Shown: piece after piece, positions 26,801-37,064 of the stretch
Layout: each line of letters begins with the position of its first letter
Position numbering within the stretch: position 1 is the stretch's first letter
DNA from: Tigriopus japonicus
Lineage: Eukaryota; Arthropoda; Copepoda; Harpacticoida; Harpacticidae
Reading direction: 5' to 3'
Assembly (NCBI GenBank): GCA_010645155.1
Contig: JAAGOF010000104.1
Coordinates: forward strand, 62,001 to 126,000
Length of the DNA stretch: 64,000 nt
The notes under the pieces: model-generated
Databases searched by the model: none
Told to the model about the DNA's origin: nothing
What the model saw: the letters and a program-made list of their open reading frames with translations, nothing else
Position numbers and translations under genes: made by a program

Positions 26801-29800
26801 GTCCCAGCTATGTAGTTGTAGTGTACATGTGTGTGTACTTCCTTACCTTCTCTCCATCCGTATTCTTTCATGGTTTGTACCACCACGACAAACAAGAGTG
26901 CGAAAAGATGGAATCTCTCCCTCACATCTGAGCAAGAAACTTGGAACAAGTTATTTTTGTCGAATTTCTTAAAAACACTCGCCTTGAGTTCCACAAACTG
27001 AAATGGAACATTTTTTTTTTAGTTTTAGTCCCCTCCTTTCCTTGCTAGGAACCGCGATTTATTTTGAGCTTTCAGGAAAGATACGATTCGAATGTCCGCG
27101 TGAAACGGAGATTTTTGAAAGAGCCAAATCTCACATTGGTGAGAACTTGGAAATGGGTGCACTTCATTCCGTCTCTGTTGCTTTGACTTACAACTCGCTT
27201 GGAATGTGGAGAAATACCATCACACGCAATAATGCAAAAAGGTCGCGTAAATTGAAACTTCTGAAAGAATTCCTGACTACATACAGTATGTAAGTCCGTA
27301 TATGGGCCTACGTAAATTCGTTTCGGGAATGGGTCAAAGTTTTCGTCCGAGCTTGACAAGAAGTAGAGAAAAGTTCTGGTGCTTGGTAGTCGGGATTATG
27401 GCAAAATTGAATTTCATACTTTCCTTCCTTTTCTGAGGAGCGGCAATTGGCTGAAAGGTCTTTAGGCCAAGAGCCCTTTTCCAGACTCTCCGCTTTCAAA
27501 AGAGCCCGATTAAAATTTACCAACCATTTTCACTCTGATGAACGTATTAAAGACATCGGCTTTTATTAAGTAGTTGGAAGCCTTGGCAATTAAGAACATT
27601 TTAGGGGAAAGTGTATGTTCTGCAGTTTAGATAGACATGATTGGAACGTTTGTAAGCCTTTGGAAAAATCTGACAACACATGATCGGAAAGAAAGATAGG
27701 ATATATGATCTAGGAGAAATAGCTTACATTATTGGACATCATAATGGCCAGTAAAGCCTTGTTGGATGCATTCAAAGCCACATTTAAGGTGGTTGCTTGA
27801 AGCAGGATCAGTAAAGTGTGGAGAAACACGTAAGTGACGGTCAGAAGGAAATGTGGAATCACTCCGATGGTTTCTCGCTTCCTATTCCGAGGTTCCGTGG
27901 CAGTCCAAAATAAGGCATCGATGGTGTCTTGTCCAAAAGCGGAAAATAGCCTATCCCCCACCTGGAAAAGCAACTCAAACTTATAGAAATATTGTTGCTA
28001 TATAAAGATCGTCCTCAGGGACCAGAACAATTGATTCATTTTGTGTCCCTGTGGAGCCACGGTTACGCTAGGTCTGCAGATCTGTTACTAAAGAATAAAC
28101 TTGGAAAGCGTTTAAAATCAAAAACAACAACAATGGTAGGTAAGATTAGAAATTTTCGTTATTTCTATTTCATTTTGTACCTTTTTATATTTGAAATTTC
28201 CGTTCCATGTTTACGGTCGGAAATATTCAGTTCCGTTCTTGTTCGAAGATACGCGAAAAAGCGAGTAATAGGTCACAACACGTGTCATGTTGGAAAGGCA
28301 TACTTAAAGCATACTTCATCAACCCTTTTTGGGTCTTTTCAACGCTTTCAGTCATCAAAACCACGCTAAATGATAATTAAATTCCACAACCACTCTTAAA
28401 AACACACGACCCTTACAAAAATATTCTGCTACCATATTGGCATCTAAGTGTACATAATGAACTTGGCAAATGAAAAAATATCATGAATGTGTTCCATCCG
28501 TAGAAAATTTATGGAAATATGGAGATGTTTGTGGTCATTAATAAAACGTTTTGGAGTAAGAGGAATCACTTACTTCCAGCATGTTGTAGAATAGATAGAG
28601 TTTGATCACAGATTGACTTTTGATCATATGATACATCACCGACGTATCAATATGCGTCATGGAATAGACACAGACTGCAATGATGAGGCCCTTGAGGAGA
28701 TCAATGATTTCGGCTGGGAACAAACTCCGTCCATGATGCGGCCTTAAAACCCTACAACAGAAGCAAAAACTTATATCACAGATAATTTTTGGGGAGGGAG
28801 ATGATTAGTATAGGCACATTTTCCAATCGCTTTTCGGGGGGGCTCTTGTGTCGGTTTTGACTAAAAGAGCAGCAAAAAATCCGTCACGAGAAAAGGCAAA
28901 ACCGCGTCAGTCTCATTATTTTAGAAAGATTGTTTCAAGTGGCTCAGCTATCTTGGATCGAAATACTCCAACACATCCTGGCATTTCTTGGACCCACAAC
29001 TAAATGGGGAACACTTTTCTATAATTGTAATACAAAGTTTAGGCCCAACGACAATGTTGCAAATATAATTTTTAGCCTTCAGATTCAACATCATGAGTCC
29101 TCGCAAAATTGTACTCACTTACAGGGTAGTCCATAATAAGCGTCTCCTATTGATTTTAGCGATAATTTGTGACAAAAAAAGATGCCAAAGCGACTTTTGG
29201 GTTTAAATGACAGGAAAAGTTCAGGTGTTGGCCTCAGACTTTGTAAATTTCGTCGAAGCAATTCAGTCCCTCTTACGCTTTGTAATGTGCGGTCAAAGTT
29301 AGGATGAGTTTTCGGAATAGAGAGTGCGTACCTTAGTTAAGGGAGTCGTTCGTGAAAATAAAATCATAGTTTTATAATGAGTCTTTCAATTTCACCAAGA
29401 CTTGCTGCCAGTATACCTAAAGATGTTTCTTTTAACTAATATTTTTTTTCAATAATAGTGTGCCATTAATGTGCTTTGAGTAATTAAATGTTTGGCTTCG
29501 GATATTAAATACGGATATCCCAAAACTGCATACAGTGCTCTAACTTTTTTCTGTCAATATTTTGAAACAATAAGAATTTCTTAGCACCTTCATCAGAACA
29601 TGCATTGAGAGGTCATTTTACTTAACTTGTGCTTACGTCTTATTAAACCGAAGGAAAAAATTCATAATCATCTCAGGCAAAGGAAACAAAGCGATTACCC
29701 CTTCCAAATGTTCTTGCTGCAAGATAAGAATTCTTCTGTCTGAAGCATTTGGTATTTTCTAATTTTGAGTTGGTCTACCAGGAATGACATTGCTCCCAAA

Positions 29801-32800
29801 TGGAATGTGTTGCAAACCTGCATTTAAGGTTGGCATTCCAACCATTAATACGAAATTATGCAAATGCAACATCATTCTCTACTCCCAAAAAATATTCAGA
29901 GCATGTCACCGAACAAACCAAAAGTGTGAAGCGATGAAATTTGTCTCTTGGATGCATTAAACGAGAAGAGTCGTGGTGTAATCAAAATATTGCCCTCCTC
30001 AATTGATTAGTGATGGCCCGAAGGGCTCTTAACCGAAAGCGAAGGCAGCTGACTCCAAAATTATTTGTTAACAAAATTCACTTGAAAATTCAAATTGGCC
30101 ATGTGTTCGATGTATACACCCCTGCATGTATACATACGAGTAGAAAATAAGCGTCAAGAGCGAGCAACATGACAAAAATGATATACCTTTTAAAGCCAAG
30201 ACGTCTCACATTGAAACTTTTCTCTACAAGTATTCCCCTAATATTGGTATGAGCAATGTATTGGTTTGAGCAACATCTTTACTTTACAAAATATTGGATT
30301 TTGACGAGTTCCTCGCTCTTGACGTCTATTTTTTAAGTGCAGGGGTCACCAACATATATATAAAATATATAATATACAAAATATACATATTAAATCATAA
30401 CTTCGAACAAGTTTGTCTGGCAACAAAATATGTAAAATCAAACCTGCGCACAAAAGATAAATCTTCATTTCAGTTTTTTTTTTTTTAATCCGAAAATCGC
30501 GAATTTTCAGTCTACCTATAGTTTGGATACCTAACGTAAGTTTCATACATTTTTTAACCAAAAAAATCTTCAATTTTGTTGCCAACTCCACCAAAATTTC
30601 GGTCGAAAGCACTTTCGGTCCATCACTTCTTTCAATATCCCTTGATTTTCATTTCTTAAAATGATTTACAATGACGACATGGGGTTTTATATTTTAATAA
30701 TATTACTATCAACGAACCACAAAATGTTCAATGTTGAGAAAAAAAGGCTATTGAGCGCAATAAATTCACTCAGCAAGGCATCAGGAAGGCAGCCAAATGG
30801 TGTATGAACGAATCGTGGGGACAAACTCAAAACGCCTCCCCTTTTTCCCCTTCTTTCATTTCCTCATATTTAAATTTAATTATCATCATCTCATCATTAA
30901 TTCAAGGGCCCCTCCAAACGTTGTCCACAATTTCAGCATCACTTTAATGCCTAGACATGGTGTATAAACAATGAAGTAGTAAAACTGTATCCTTCCTCTC
31001 ATAAAAGACAACACAGTAGGGCAAAGCCTATTTCTAATGGTAAGAGAAATATTTTAAAAACCAACTCGAGTTTCAAGTATTTTCTTGTCCATTCTGAAAA
31101 ATCACAACCGTCGACGGGACTTTTGGGGAAAGAGATGGTCTCCACAAAATGGATGTGGCTTAGTTCAAACAATGAGAAAGACCACTTACACTTATTTGAA
31201 AGCTTTGTGTGTCATGGCGGGATTGAGGCACTCCCGCCAGATTGAAAATGGGTTCTCTCTTGTACTCAGAATGAGCAAATGTTCAGAAGAGGAAAGTAAG
31301 CATGATGAGGGCAAAACAACGAGGGCAAGAGGAAAAAGGCGAAGTGAAAGTAAAATCACTGAAGCCAGTTTTAAATTGCACCAATTTCAATCATTGCTCC
31401 AAGAGAGTACGGCTCAAATTTGTTAGAAAACAGTGGTCAACACAGAACAGATATTAGGATGGGCTTCATTTCCTTAATGTCGTTGGGAATGACCCCCTTT
31501 AAGTTTGCCCATAACAAAACAGGGATGTTTTAACTAAAATAACTGGCTGTGCAGGACAAAAGTTGGACCAGAATTCGAACCAAAGATCCAAGATATTAAT
31601 AGCTAACAAATCCGACTATCAATCAGCCTTTTCCATGATTTTTTTAACCATATATTTAAGCATATCATTCAAGTGTCAAAAGAAAGTGAATTTTGTTGCT
31701 TATTAACAAAGACCTTTGAAAGTTATGTTCATTCTAGTGTTGTCTCTTCTTATTGTCTCACATACAAACTAATGATTTTAGCTAATTTATTTCGGAGATC
31801 CAATACCTCTTCCGTTTGGGATATGATGCAAAAAAGGAATTGCCAATTTGTATTACGCGTGGACGGGCTATTGTTCGGTTTGTTTTTTAAAGATTCCGCA
31901 CAACACTGATCATGAAACTTGTGTTCAATGAAGGAAGATTCCCTCTCCTTGCAATGTTCGATAACTAATGGAATAAATTGGCAGATATTTGAATCGACCC
32001 ATAGAGTTTAGTTTTGAAGAGTGGAAGTCAGTCGTGATCCGGAGTCATTTTGAAATAACAAGGGTATTGACATGCCCGACATCGGAAATTATCAATTTCA
32101 ATCGGCAATTTGCCAACAGAATAGTTATGTAATAGGCTCGGATAAAGTTGCTATTTTTTTAGCTCAAAGGTGAAGTTGAGGAAAGCAAAAATGGCGATGG
32201 TTTATGCCAAAAATTGCTGTCAAAATGGCGCAAGTTGTTAAAAAAAGTGTTACATTTTGGCCTGAAATGTCGCTTTTAACTTGAATACGTGATAACTAGT
32301 GATGTGAAATCTGGGGTCTTGGGCAAGTTTTTTCACGGGAGGTTGCAAAGTAGGGTCACCTAATGGAGATTTTGTGCTTTGCTAACTAACTCAAGCAAAC
32401 ACAAATTTGATGTTAATTTGCAACCCTGATCCAAAGTTACAAAAGTCAGGGGAGCGTTTCAGTGCTTCTTAATGAAATACCGGTTTATGAAGATAGGTAG
32501 GCAGAAGGTAATAACTACGATTTCCAGAAGTGAATAACATTTCACTGAAGGTAAATTGGCGACCCCAGTCACCAAAAAAAGCTTGTCCATGGGATTCAAT
32601 CTGATTTCAATCTGTTCAATCTTTTAGGGCTCCCATCAATGCCATTGGTCCAATGCAAAAGTAGTGAGAAAAAACTTTGCTTGATCTTGATGGCACCCCT
32701 GGTCTGAAGTCTTCAAAAACAGGGTCACTTTTTGGATTTTCTCTATGAACGAACGCATTTTTCAGAGAAGTGACAAGTGTACTGTTTTGCGTGAATAGGC

Positions 32801-35559
32801 AGTCACAACGACGTTGCGCGCGCAAGAAATGATTGAACAGATTGAAATCAGATTGAACTCCATCAGTATTGTCCAAGCGCCCGAGTCACATCACAAGTGA
32901 TAACTGATTAAAATGTCAGAATTGGCCAAAACTTGACCAAAAATATGTGAATCCCTATTTTTAACATTTCACATCTATAACTTCAGAAATTAAATTGCAC
33001 TTCTGGATAATCAAGAATTTAGTTTTGTTCTATTCTCCTGAGCCAGAGATAAACAAATATTTTTTGGTAAGTCCAAATTTAAAATAACCAATACACAAAC
33101 GCTTTTTTCTTCTGATTTTCAATTCAGAGGCCCTGGTTATTAATGTATTTGAAGCATTCATTTTAAAGCTAATGTTTTGTTTTGTTCATTCCTTGCTCTT
33201 TTTTTCATTTCAATCCCGAATCGTTTGAACATTTCTTTGACTTTTGGAGTCTCTTTTTCTCTTTCTGGAGACTCTTTGGCGTTGGAGTATTTTGCTTTTC
33301 GTAAATGTATCTATGACTCAAATTTTTCTGTTTGTTCTGTTTAACGTTCTGTTTAAAGAAATAGCTCAAAAAGGCTTCCTTAACAGAGTGCATCACTTAA
33401 AATTGAACACGGGAATGCAGTCACCCTTTTGACACTTTTTTACAGAAAACTCGTGCAATACAGTAGTTTTAGCTAATCAACTCTTGTATAAGATTTTTCC
33501 CTTAGGATAAGCTTGTGCCTCTTACAACCTTACTGCACCTCCATGCCCACAAATGCTTAATGTATGGTCTCCAACTCAGTTCTCAAGGAATGAGACCTGA
33601 GGCTAGTTTTTTAGACGCAAAGAACGATCTTAAAATCGTTCTTACTAACCAGCTTACTAGGACGCAGTTCGATCTTAAAATCGTTCTTTGCGTCTAAAAA
33701 ACTAGCCTCTTGTTTAAATGGCAGGAATTACTAGTGATGTCACCATTTTTGGCGGGGAAAAAAGTTCGGAAGACGTTTGCTTCTGATGAGCGCGAAAGGT
33801 AGCTAAAACGAAGATTTAGGCCTGGTAATTGCAACAATTCCTTTCTCATCTGTATAACTTGAAGTTGAAATCGCAATTATTGGCATATGTTTTGCAAAAA
33901 AATATGTTTTGTTGCTTTTATCTAAAATTTTGCTACATAAATTGAGAGGGTTCTTCCGAACTTTTGGATCAAGAATGCCTGACTTTGAATAGCAAGATGG
34001 CCAGAGGAGATCGGTTCCTGGGGCAACTAAACCTAAAAATAAATAATTTGTTCTATTGAAGGCTTCCAATTTCTCCATTTGTTTTTAAATTACTTTGCAA
34101 TACTTCTCAACATACATTAGCCATGACATTGCTCTTAAATGCAACATTTTTCTAAAATCTGACCCTTGAAAACTGAGACATGCTTTTGGCAAGCCTAGAC
34201 TGCTAATGACAACAGGTCTGTAAAACTAAAGAAGCTCATGGGAAAGAAGCGAAAACTTGACCCTAGCGACAAGTGGCGTTAACGTGAAGCTTCAAAAAAG
34301 CCCAACAAACTGAGAAGGTCGAGAGAAAAAATGCAGGAAAAGGAGCTTTTCGATCCGAAAAATATTAACACAATAACTTGAGCACTGCTTATTATGCAAT
34401 ATGACAACTAAATAGATCAATATTGGCATGATTTACTTAAACTGATCGCAAAATCGAATTTCTTTGCAATTTGGCCTTCCTGAGTTGATGGTGGCGACAA
34501 CAACGGCAAACAATTGAAGCTTCAAAAAACCCCAGCAACCTGGCCTAGTTTTCGCTTCTTTCCCATGAGCTTCTTTATGTAATACGATACGCTAATCACT
34601 CCCATGGATTTAACAAAGCACAGTACCATGATTTTTTTAAAATATTCATTCTGAAGAGGAAGATAGAAGGTAGTTTTAACCTTGATTTAGCTTTCTATAA
34701 TACATTCAAATTAACTACCCAGAACAAAGTTTCCAAAGATTGCCTATTCATTATTGTGAAGTGATTCAAGCTCTTGCTAAGGAATAGAGCGACTGAGTGT
34801 GAAATATGTTATTAACATACAATTTTGGTTACAAACTAACTGGGGATTGATTTCTTTATCCGTTTTTAAGTAGCGTACCATGTAGTTTCATTTTTGAACT
34901 TTGGGTTCAAAGCACTAAATCGGGAACTCCAGGCAGAAAAAGACCCGCAATATCACCAGTGCCCAAATTTACAACGGATTGGTCTTTCTCGATCCCGTGA
35001 TAAAAAAGTAACTAACAAGTAAGTTGTATTTTCTTTTTTTTTCAGGCAGTTGCTAGTATTGTTTTATCTTAACCAAAATGAGGAATCTCGCAATAAAGAT
35101 TATCATAGTTTTGGTTTAACCCTCTTTTAATCAAAACTTCCACCCCATCACCAATGGTCACACAAAAACCAAACATAGTAGTAAGCATCCAGAGCTCTCT
35201 TACCCCAACCAAACCAAAGGCACTCGCCAAATCAAGGCCAATGAAGCCAAGAGGAAGCGCAAGGGCAAGAATGTGAACACGAACAGGAACGAATCGAGAC
35301 ATTGAAAGAATCCATAGGACATGAATTTCTCCAATTCCCGCGGGATTCGCATAAACGTGTACATCTTTTGGCGACGAGCCGTGTAACGGGCTTCATCGTG
35401 TTCCAATTCATAACCACGGGTTACTTCACTCGAGATGTATTGGAAAAAAGAGGCTGAAAAATCCAATCCAATCAAGTATTTAGTGGATTATCATGATTAT
35501 AGAAGGCTTTGAACCTTACTTTTGACCTTTTTGGTGGAGGAAGAGCAAGATTGAACCAT
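9718..35559 (-). CDS. TAPT1: TAPT1, multipass membrane protein (8 coding exons)
   Basis: Exons, 5' to 3' on the - strand: 35559-35520, 35453-35204, 28751-28574, 27961-27728, 26997-26847, 24740-24571, 14835-14675, 11857-9718. All junctions are GT/AG and phases agree, giving about 1,107 residues. Recognisable TAPT1 blocks come in order: EVTRGYELEHDEARYTARR, RIPRELEKFM, MYHMIKSQSVIKLYLFYNML, FGQDTIDALFWTATEPRNRK, QATTLNVALNASNKALLAIM, FKKFDKNNLFQ, KHAFITRFNEVSAEVY, SRRMGFMPLPLGVVMIRV, ILGSIVILGKACDLI. The family acts in ER and ciliary-base membranes and is linked to axial patterning in vertebrates. The 13-residue start MVQSCSSSTKKVK is short, so a further 5' exon is possible. The vertebrate protein is about half this length; the excess is exon 8. 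Introns hold the mariner and many hAT-like elements. Confidence 0.93.
11858..14674. other. TAPT1 intron 7
   Basis: 2.8 kb between exons 7 and 8. There is a short CT/AG-rich run at about 12108-12124. I see no exon, inverted-end element or RNA gene. Confidence 0.6.
16655..16921. mobile_element. hAT-like MITE, AAGAAGCTCAT family, copy 1
   Basis: 267 bp. The left end TAAAGAAGCTCATAGGAAAG is answered by an inverted right end GCTTCTTTCCTTAAGAGCTT. Flanks GGCAAAGC (16647-16654) and GGCTAAGC (16922-16929) form an 8-bp target duplication with one mismatch. There is no coding capacity. Confidence 0.7.
17810..18150 (+). mobile_element. 3' fragment of the same LINE as at 44980
   Basis: The segment matches the 3' end of the non-LTR element at 46430-46790. 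Shared blocks include GAGATCAGTTGTARCGATCG, CTCCAAATCCCAAGGA, GGGTTGT-AGATCTGYCAA and TTGGTAGAT-AAATTTC. About 100 bp in the middle are deleted and it carries many substitutions. It is 5'-truncated, as usual for LINE copies. Confidence 0.75.
18820..19136 (+). mobile_element. hAT-like MITE, TTTCGG family, copy A
   Basis: 317 bp. Starts TAGTGATGGATCGAAAG and ends CTTTCAGTCCATCACTA. Inside the ends are runs of TTTCGG/CCGAAA. Flanks CTTCCAAA and TTTTCAAA match at 6 of 8 bases, so this is an older copy. Confidence 0.8.
19469..20165. mobile_element. hAT-like element with CTCGAGAAT subterminal arrays
   Basis: 697 bp. Ends are TAGGGCTGAT and its inverted counterpart GTCAGCCTTA. Perfect 8-bp target duplication GTAACAAT at 19461-19468 and 20166-20173. 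Both ends carry clusters of CTCGAGAAT, a motif containing the palindrome CTCGAG. The middle has a 130-codon - strand open frame (19592-19984) that I do not recognise; it shows no hAT transposase motif. Confidence 0.85.
20454..20783 (+). mobile_element. hAT-like MITE, TTTCGG family, copy B (reference copy)
   Basis: 330 bp. Ends TAGTGATGGACCGAAAG / CTTTCGGTCCATCACTA are exact inverted repeats. Perfect 8-bp target duplication GTGAGGGG at 20446-20453 and 20784-20791. Arrays of TTTCGG lie inside both ends and include the 16-bp palindrome CCGAAAGCGCTTTCGG. There is no coding capacity. Confidence 0.92.
21519..22805 (+). mobile_element. Mariner-type DNA transposon, 1,287 bp, inactive
   Basis: Flanked by TA on both sides (21517-21518, 22806-22807). 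Inverted ends of about 35 bp with five mismatches share GGGGCAGAAGTATCC and GACAAAACTT. The interior is one decayed transposase gene. The coding part is far richer in G+C than its surroundings: 43 of 60 bases at 21781-21840, inside an AT-rich intron. It lies in TAPT1 intron 6, antisense to the gene. Confidence 0.93.
21630..22689 (+). pseudogene. Mariner-type transposase, disrupted
   Basis: An N-terminal helix-turn-helix region (AELLSAGNDARAIIKSTKYP, ATVYEVVKRLQ) is followed by the first catalytic Asp in FSDESIF. An in-frame TGA follows at 22152-22154. Near 22377-22384 a tandem CCAG-CCAG looks like a 4-bp duplication; it shifts the frame and displaces the second Asp. The third block, NSPDLNPCDF, is followed by TAG at 22508. 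The frame ends at TAA 22687. Counted across the shift, 37 residues separate the second and third Asp, the DD37D spacing of maT-like elements. The start could be ATG 21630 or 21666. It cannot make active enzyme. Confidence 0.88.
23730..23830 (+). repeat. tRNA-like SINE fragment (weak)
   Basis: GGTTTGAATCCC at 23788-23799 resembles a pol III B box and is followed by GAGCTTGCC, as in the SINE-like stretch at 43803. The A box is not clear. Confidence 0.3.
23998..24246. mobile_element. hAT-like MITE, GTGGGCCC family, 249 bp
   Basis: Left end CAGGGGTCGGCAACC, inverted right end GGTTGCCGACCCATG. Flanks CTATAGAA (23990-23997) and CTCTAGAA (24247-24254) form an 8-bp target duplication with one mismatch. 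The interior repeats GTGGGCCC many times. The terminal sequence is of the Charlie/hAT kind. Confidence 0.88.
24276..24304. repeat. Perfect 29-bp palindrome
   Basis: Arms CAGCTGCTGTGTTT and its exact complement are separated by a single G. An outer CTCGC / GCGAG pair extends the hairpin. No gene is attached. Confidence 0.8.
24741..26846. other. TAPT1 intron 5
   Basis: 2.1 kb. Only a SINE-like stretch near 26395-26460 stands out. No exon is seen. Confidence 0.55.
26395..26465 (+). repeat. tRNA-like SINE fragment
   Basis: GGTTCAGTTCC at 26436-26446 fits a pol III B box. About 30 bases upstream, GGCTTGGTGGAGT resembles an A box. No clean cloverleaf is seen, so a SINE relic is likelier than a tRNA gene. 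Confidence 0.4.
26998..27727. other. TAPT1 intron 4
   Basis: 730 bp, nothing recognised. Open frames on both strands (27003-27359) show no known motif. Confidence 0.5.
27962..28573. other. TAPT1 intron 3
   Basis: 612 bp. I see no element or exon. The open frame at 27992-28369 (+) is not recognised. Confidence 0.5.
30009..30627 (-). mobile_element. hAT-like MITE, TTTCGG family, copy C, interrupted
   Basis: Starts TAGTGATGGCCCGAAGGG and ends CTTTCGGTCCATCACTT. Family sequence runs from 30009 to about 30110 and again at the right end. About 370 bp of unrelated AT-rich DNA lies between (about 30114-30480). No target duplication is visible. Confidence 0.7.
31555..31640 (-). repeat. tRNA-like SINE fragment (weak)
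   Basis: On the - strand, GGTTCGAATTCTGG (31568-31581) matches a pol III B box well. The upstream A box is doubtful. Confidence 0.3.
32583..32875. mobile_element. TTCAATCTG-family element, short copy
   Basis: Inverted ends made of repeated TTCAATCTG (GGGATTCAATCTGATTTC at left, the complement at right). It shares its whole length with the element at 58162, minus the insertion there. TTGTCCA occurs at both borders (32583-32589 and 32869-32875), so the exact ends are uncertain by several bases. Confidence 0.7.
33599..33709. mobile_element. Fold-back element, 111 bp
   Basis: Starts GAGGCTAGTTTTTTAGACGC and ends with its exact complement. The arms continue into AAAGAACGAT-TTAA-ATCG, leaving only a short loop. 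A diverged second copy is at 41454. No target duplication was found. Confidence 0.7.
34227..34577. mobile_element. hAT-like MITE, AAGAAGCTCAT family, copy 2
   Basis: 351 bp. The left end TAAAGAAGCTCATGGGAAAG has an exact inverted counterpart at right. Flanks TGTAAAAC (34219-34226) and TGTAATAC (34578-34585) form an 8-bp target duplication with one mismatch. GAAGCTTCAAAAAA occurs near both ends. Confidence 0.8.
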
Positions 35560-37064
35560 GATAAAGGAACTGATTCAAGAACAAAACGGAGTTGACTTCA
35601 TCCTGATTGGGCTGATTTTTAAATTTATTATCACTGTTGCATTGATATTTGTCTCTATGAGTGAGAACATTATATGTTTTGGGTAACTGCGTGAAATTTT
35701 TCTGAGGATTCCGTCACGAACTTTGTTTTGACGAAAGCGAAATTCTGAAAAAGTGACCGTTTTCGGCATGAATCAAATACGCTCAATCCCCATTTCACCT
35801 TACATTTGAGCTTGAAAAGTTTCCATACAGGAATATTATACTTTTATAGTTTTTCAAATGAGATTTTGTAGCCCATTTAACGAAATTGGTTTTAGATCTG
35901 GGACTTATGCAATTCAGGGTGACGAAAAAAAGTCACGCAACTTAAATCGTGTTTGCCTTTGACGTACATGGGTCAGTGATGCCGAAAACGGATGTGTTAC
36001 GTAATAGCCGCGACACTATTTAGGAAAAAATCATAGTGATGTCATGAATGAAAAAAAACTTTTTTTACTGATACTTTTCCTACTGATATTGGTTCATAAA
36101 TGTACGTTCACAAATCTTCCTAAAACTATGAAAATATAAATGAGTCTCGTTTCCAGACCTGTTCAATTATCTTATCTAGATAAAAGATAGTTTATCTTTT
36201 ATCTTTATTTAGATGTCTTTTTCGGGAAAGTATCTTAAAGTATCTTTATCTCGACACTTTTTTTGGGAAAGTATCTTAAAGTATCTTTATCTACTTGCTT
36301 TTTTGAACAACAAACTTAAACTATCTTTATCTAGACACTTTTTGGGGAAAGTATCTTAAAGTATCTTTGTCTAGACACTTTTTTGGGGCAAGTATCTTAA
36401 AGTATCTTTATCTAAATGCTTTTTTGAAAACTATCTTAAACTATCTTTATCTAGATACTTTTTCAGGAAAGTATCTTCAGGTATCTTTATCTAAATACAT
36501 TTTTTGAGAAGTATCTTAAACTATCTATATCTAGGTATTTTGCGGAAAATACTATCTTATCTAGATACTTCCTCAAAGTATCTTGAACAGGTCTGCTCGT
36601 TTCCTACCTAAGTTACTTCTAGTCATTTACAATCCAATTCCTCGAGCAAAGTCATTGATAGATGATCCTAATTTGGATCAAACTTGCATCACATTTAATA
36701 CCTTTAACAACGATGAAATCTCAATTTAACGATCTCCGATTGAACGATAATTATTAAGGTTACCGACGTTTCACTGCGACTCCTACGACAACGACTCAAT
36801 TTAACGATATATTTTGGCGTGACGGGCAATACCATTACATCGATATTTCACCCTATTGACAAAATAAATCCCTTGGTTTAGCATTTAACTCCCTCTCGGT
36901 TAAAATAATAAACTGGTCAACGCGGTATTTGACCTTAAATCTGGCCAGCACGTTCCTCCCCAGTGGCCACCCTGATTCTAGAAGTTACACAATTCAATCT
37001 ATTTGTGAAAAGCGCCCACAAAACTATCCTCCATTGACACTATTCCCAAAGAAATCCTCGAATC
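35560..37064. other. Intergenic region between TAPT1 and IscU (divergent starts)
   Basis: The two genes point away from each other, so both promoters probably lie here. No TATA box can be asserted. A hAT-like element occupies 36154-36595. A missing 5' exon of TAPT1 could also lie here or further away. Confidence 0.5.
36154..36595. mobile_element. hAT-like element with GTATCTTTATCTAGA arrays, 442 bp
   Basis: Ends CAGACCTGTTCAA / TTGAACAGGTCTG are inverted repeats. Perfect 8-bp target duplication CTCGTTTC at 36146-36153 and 36596-36603. The interior is nearly all repeats of AAAGTATCTTAAAGTATC and TTTATCTAGA, in irregular units of roughly 60-80 bp. It sits between the TAPT1 and IscU starts. Confidence 0.88.

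Larger units (their letters stand above)
28752..35203. other. TAPT1 intron 2, 6.5 kb
   Basis: Contains the elements annotated at 30009, 31555, 32583, 33599 and 34227. Nothing resembling an exon is seen. Confidence 0.6.
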
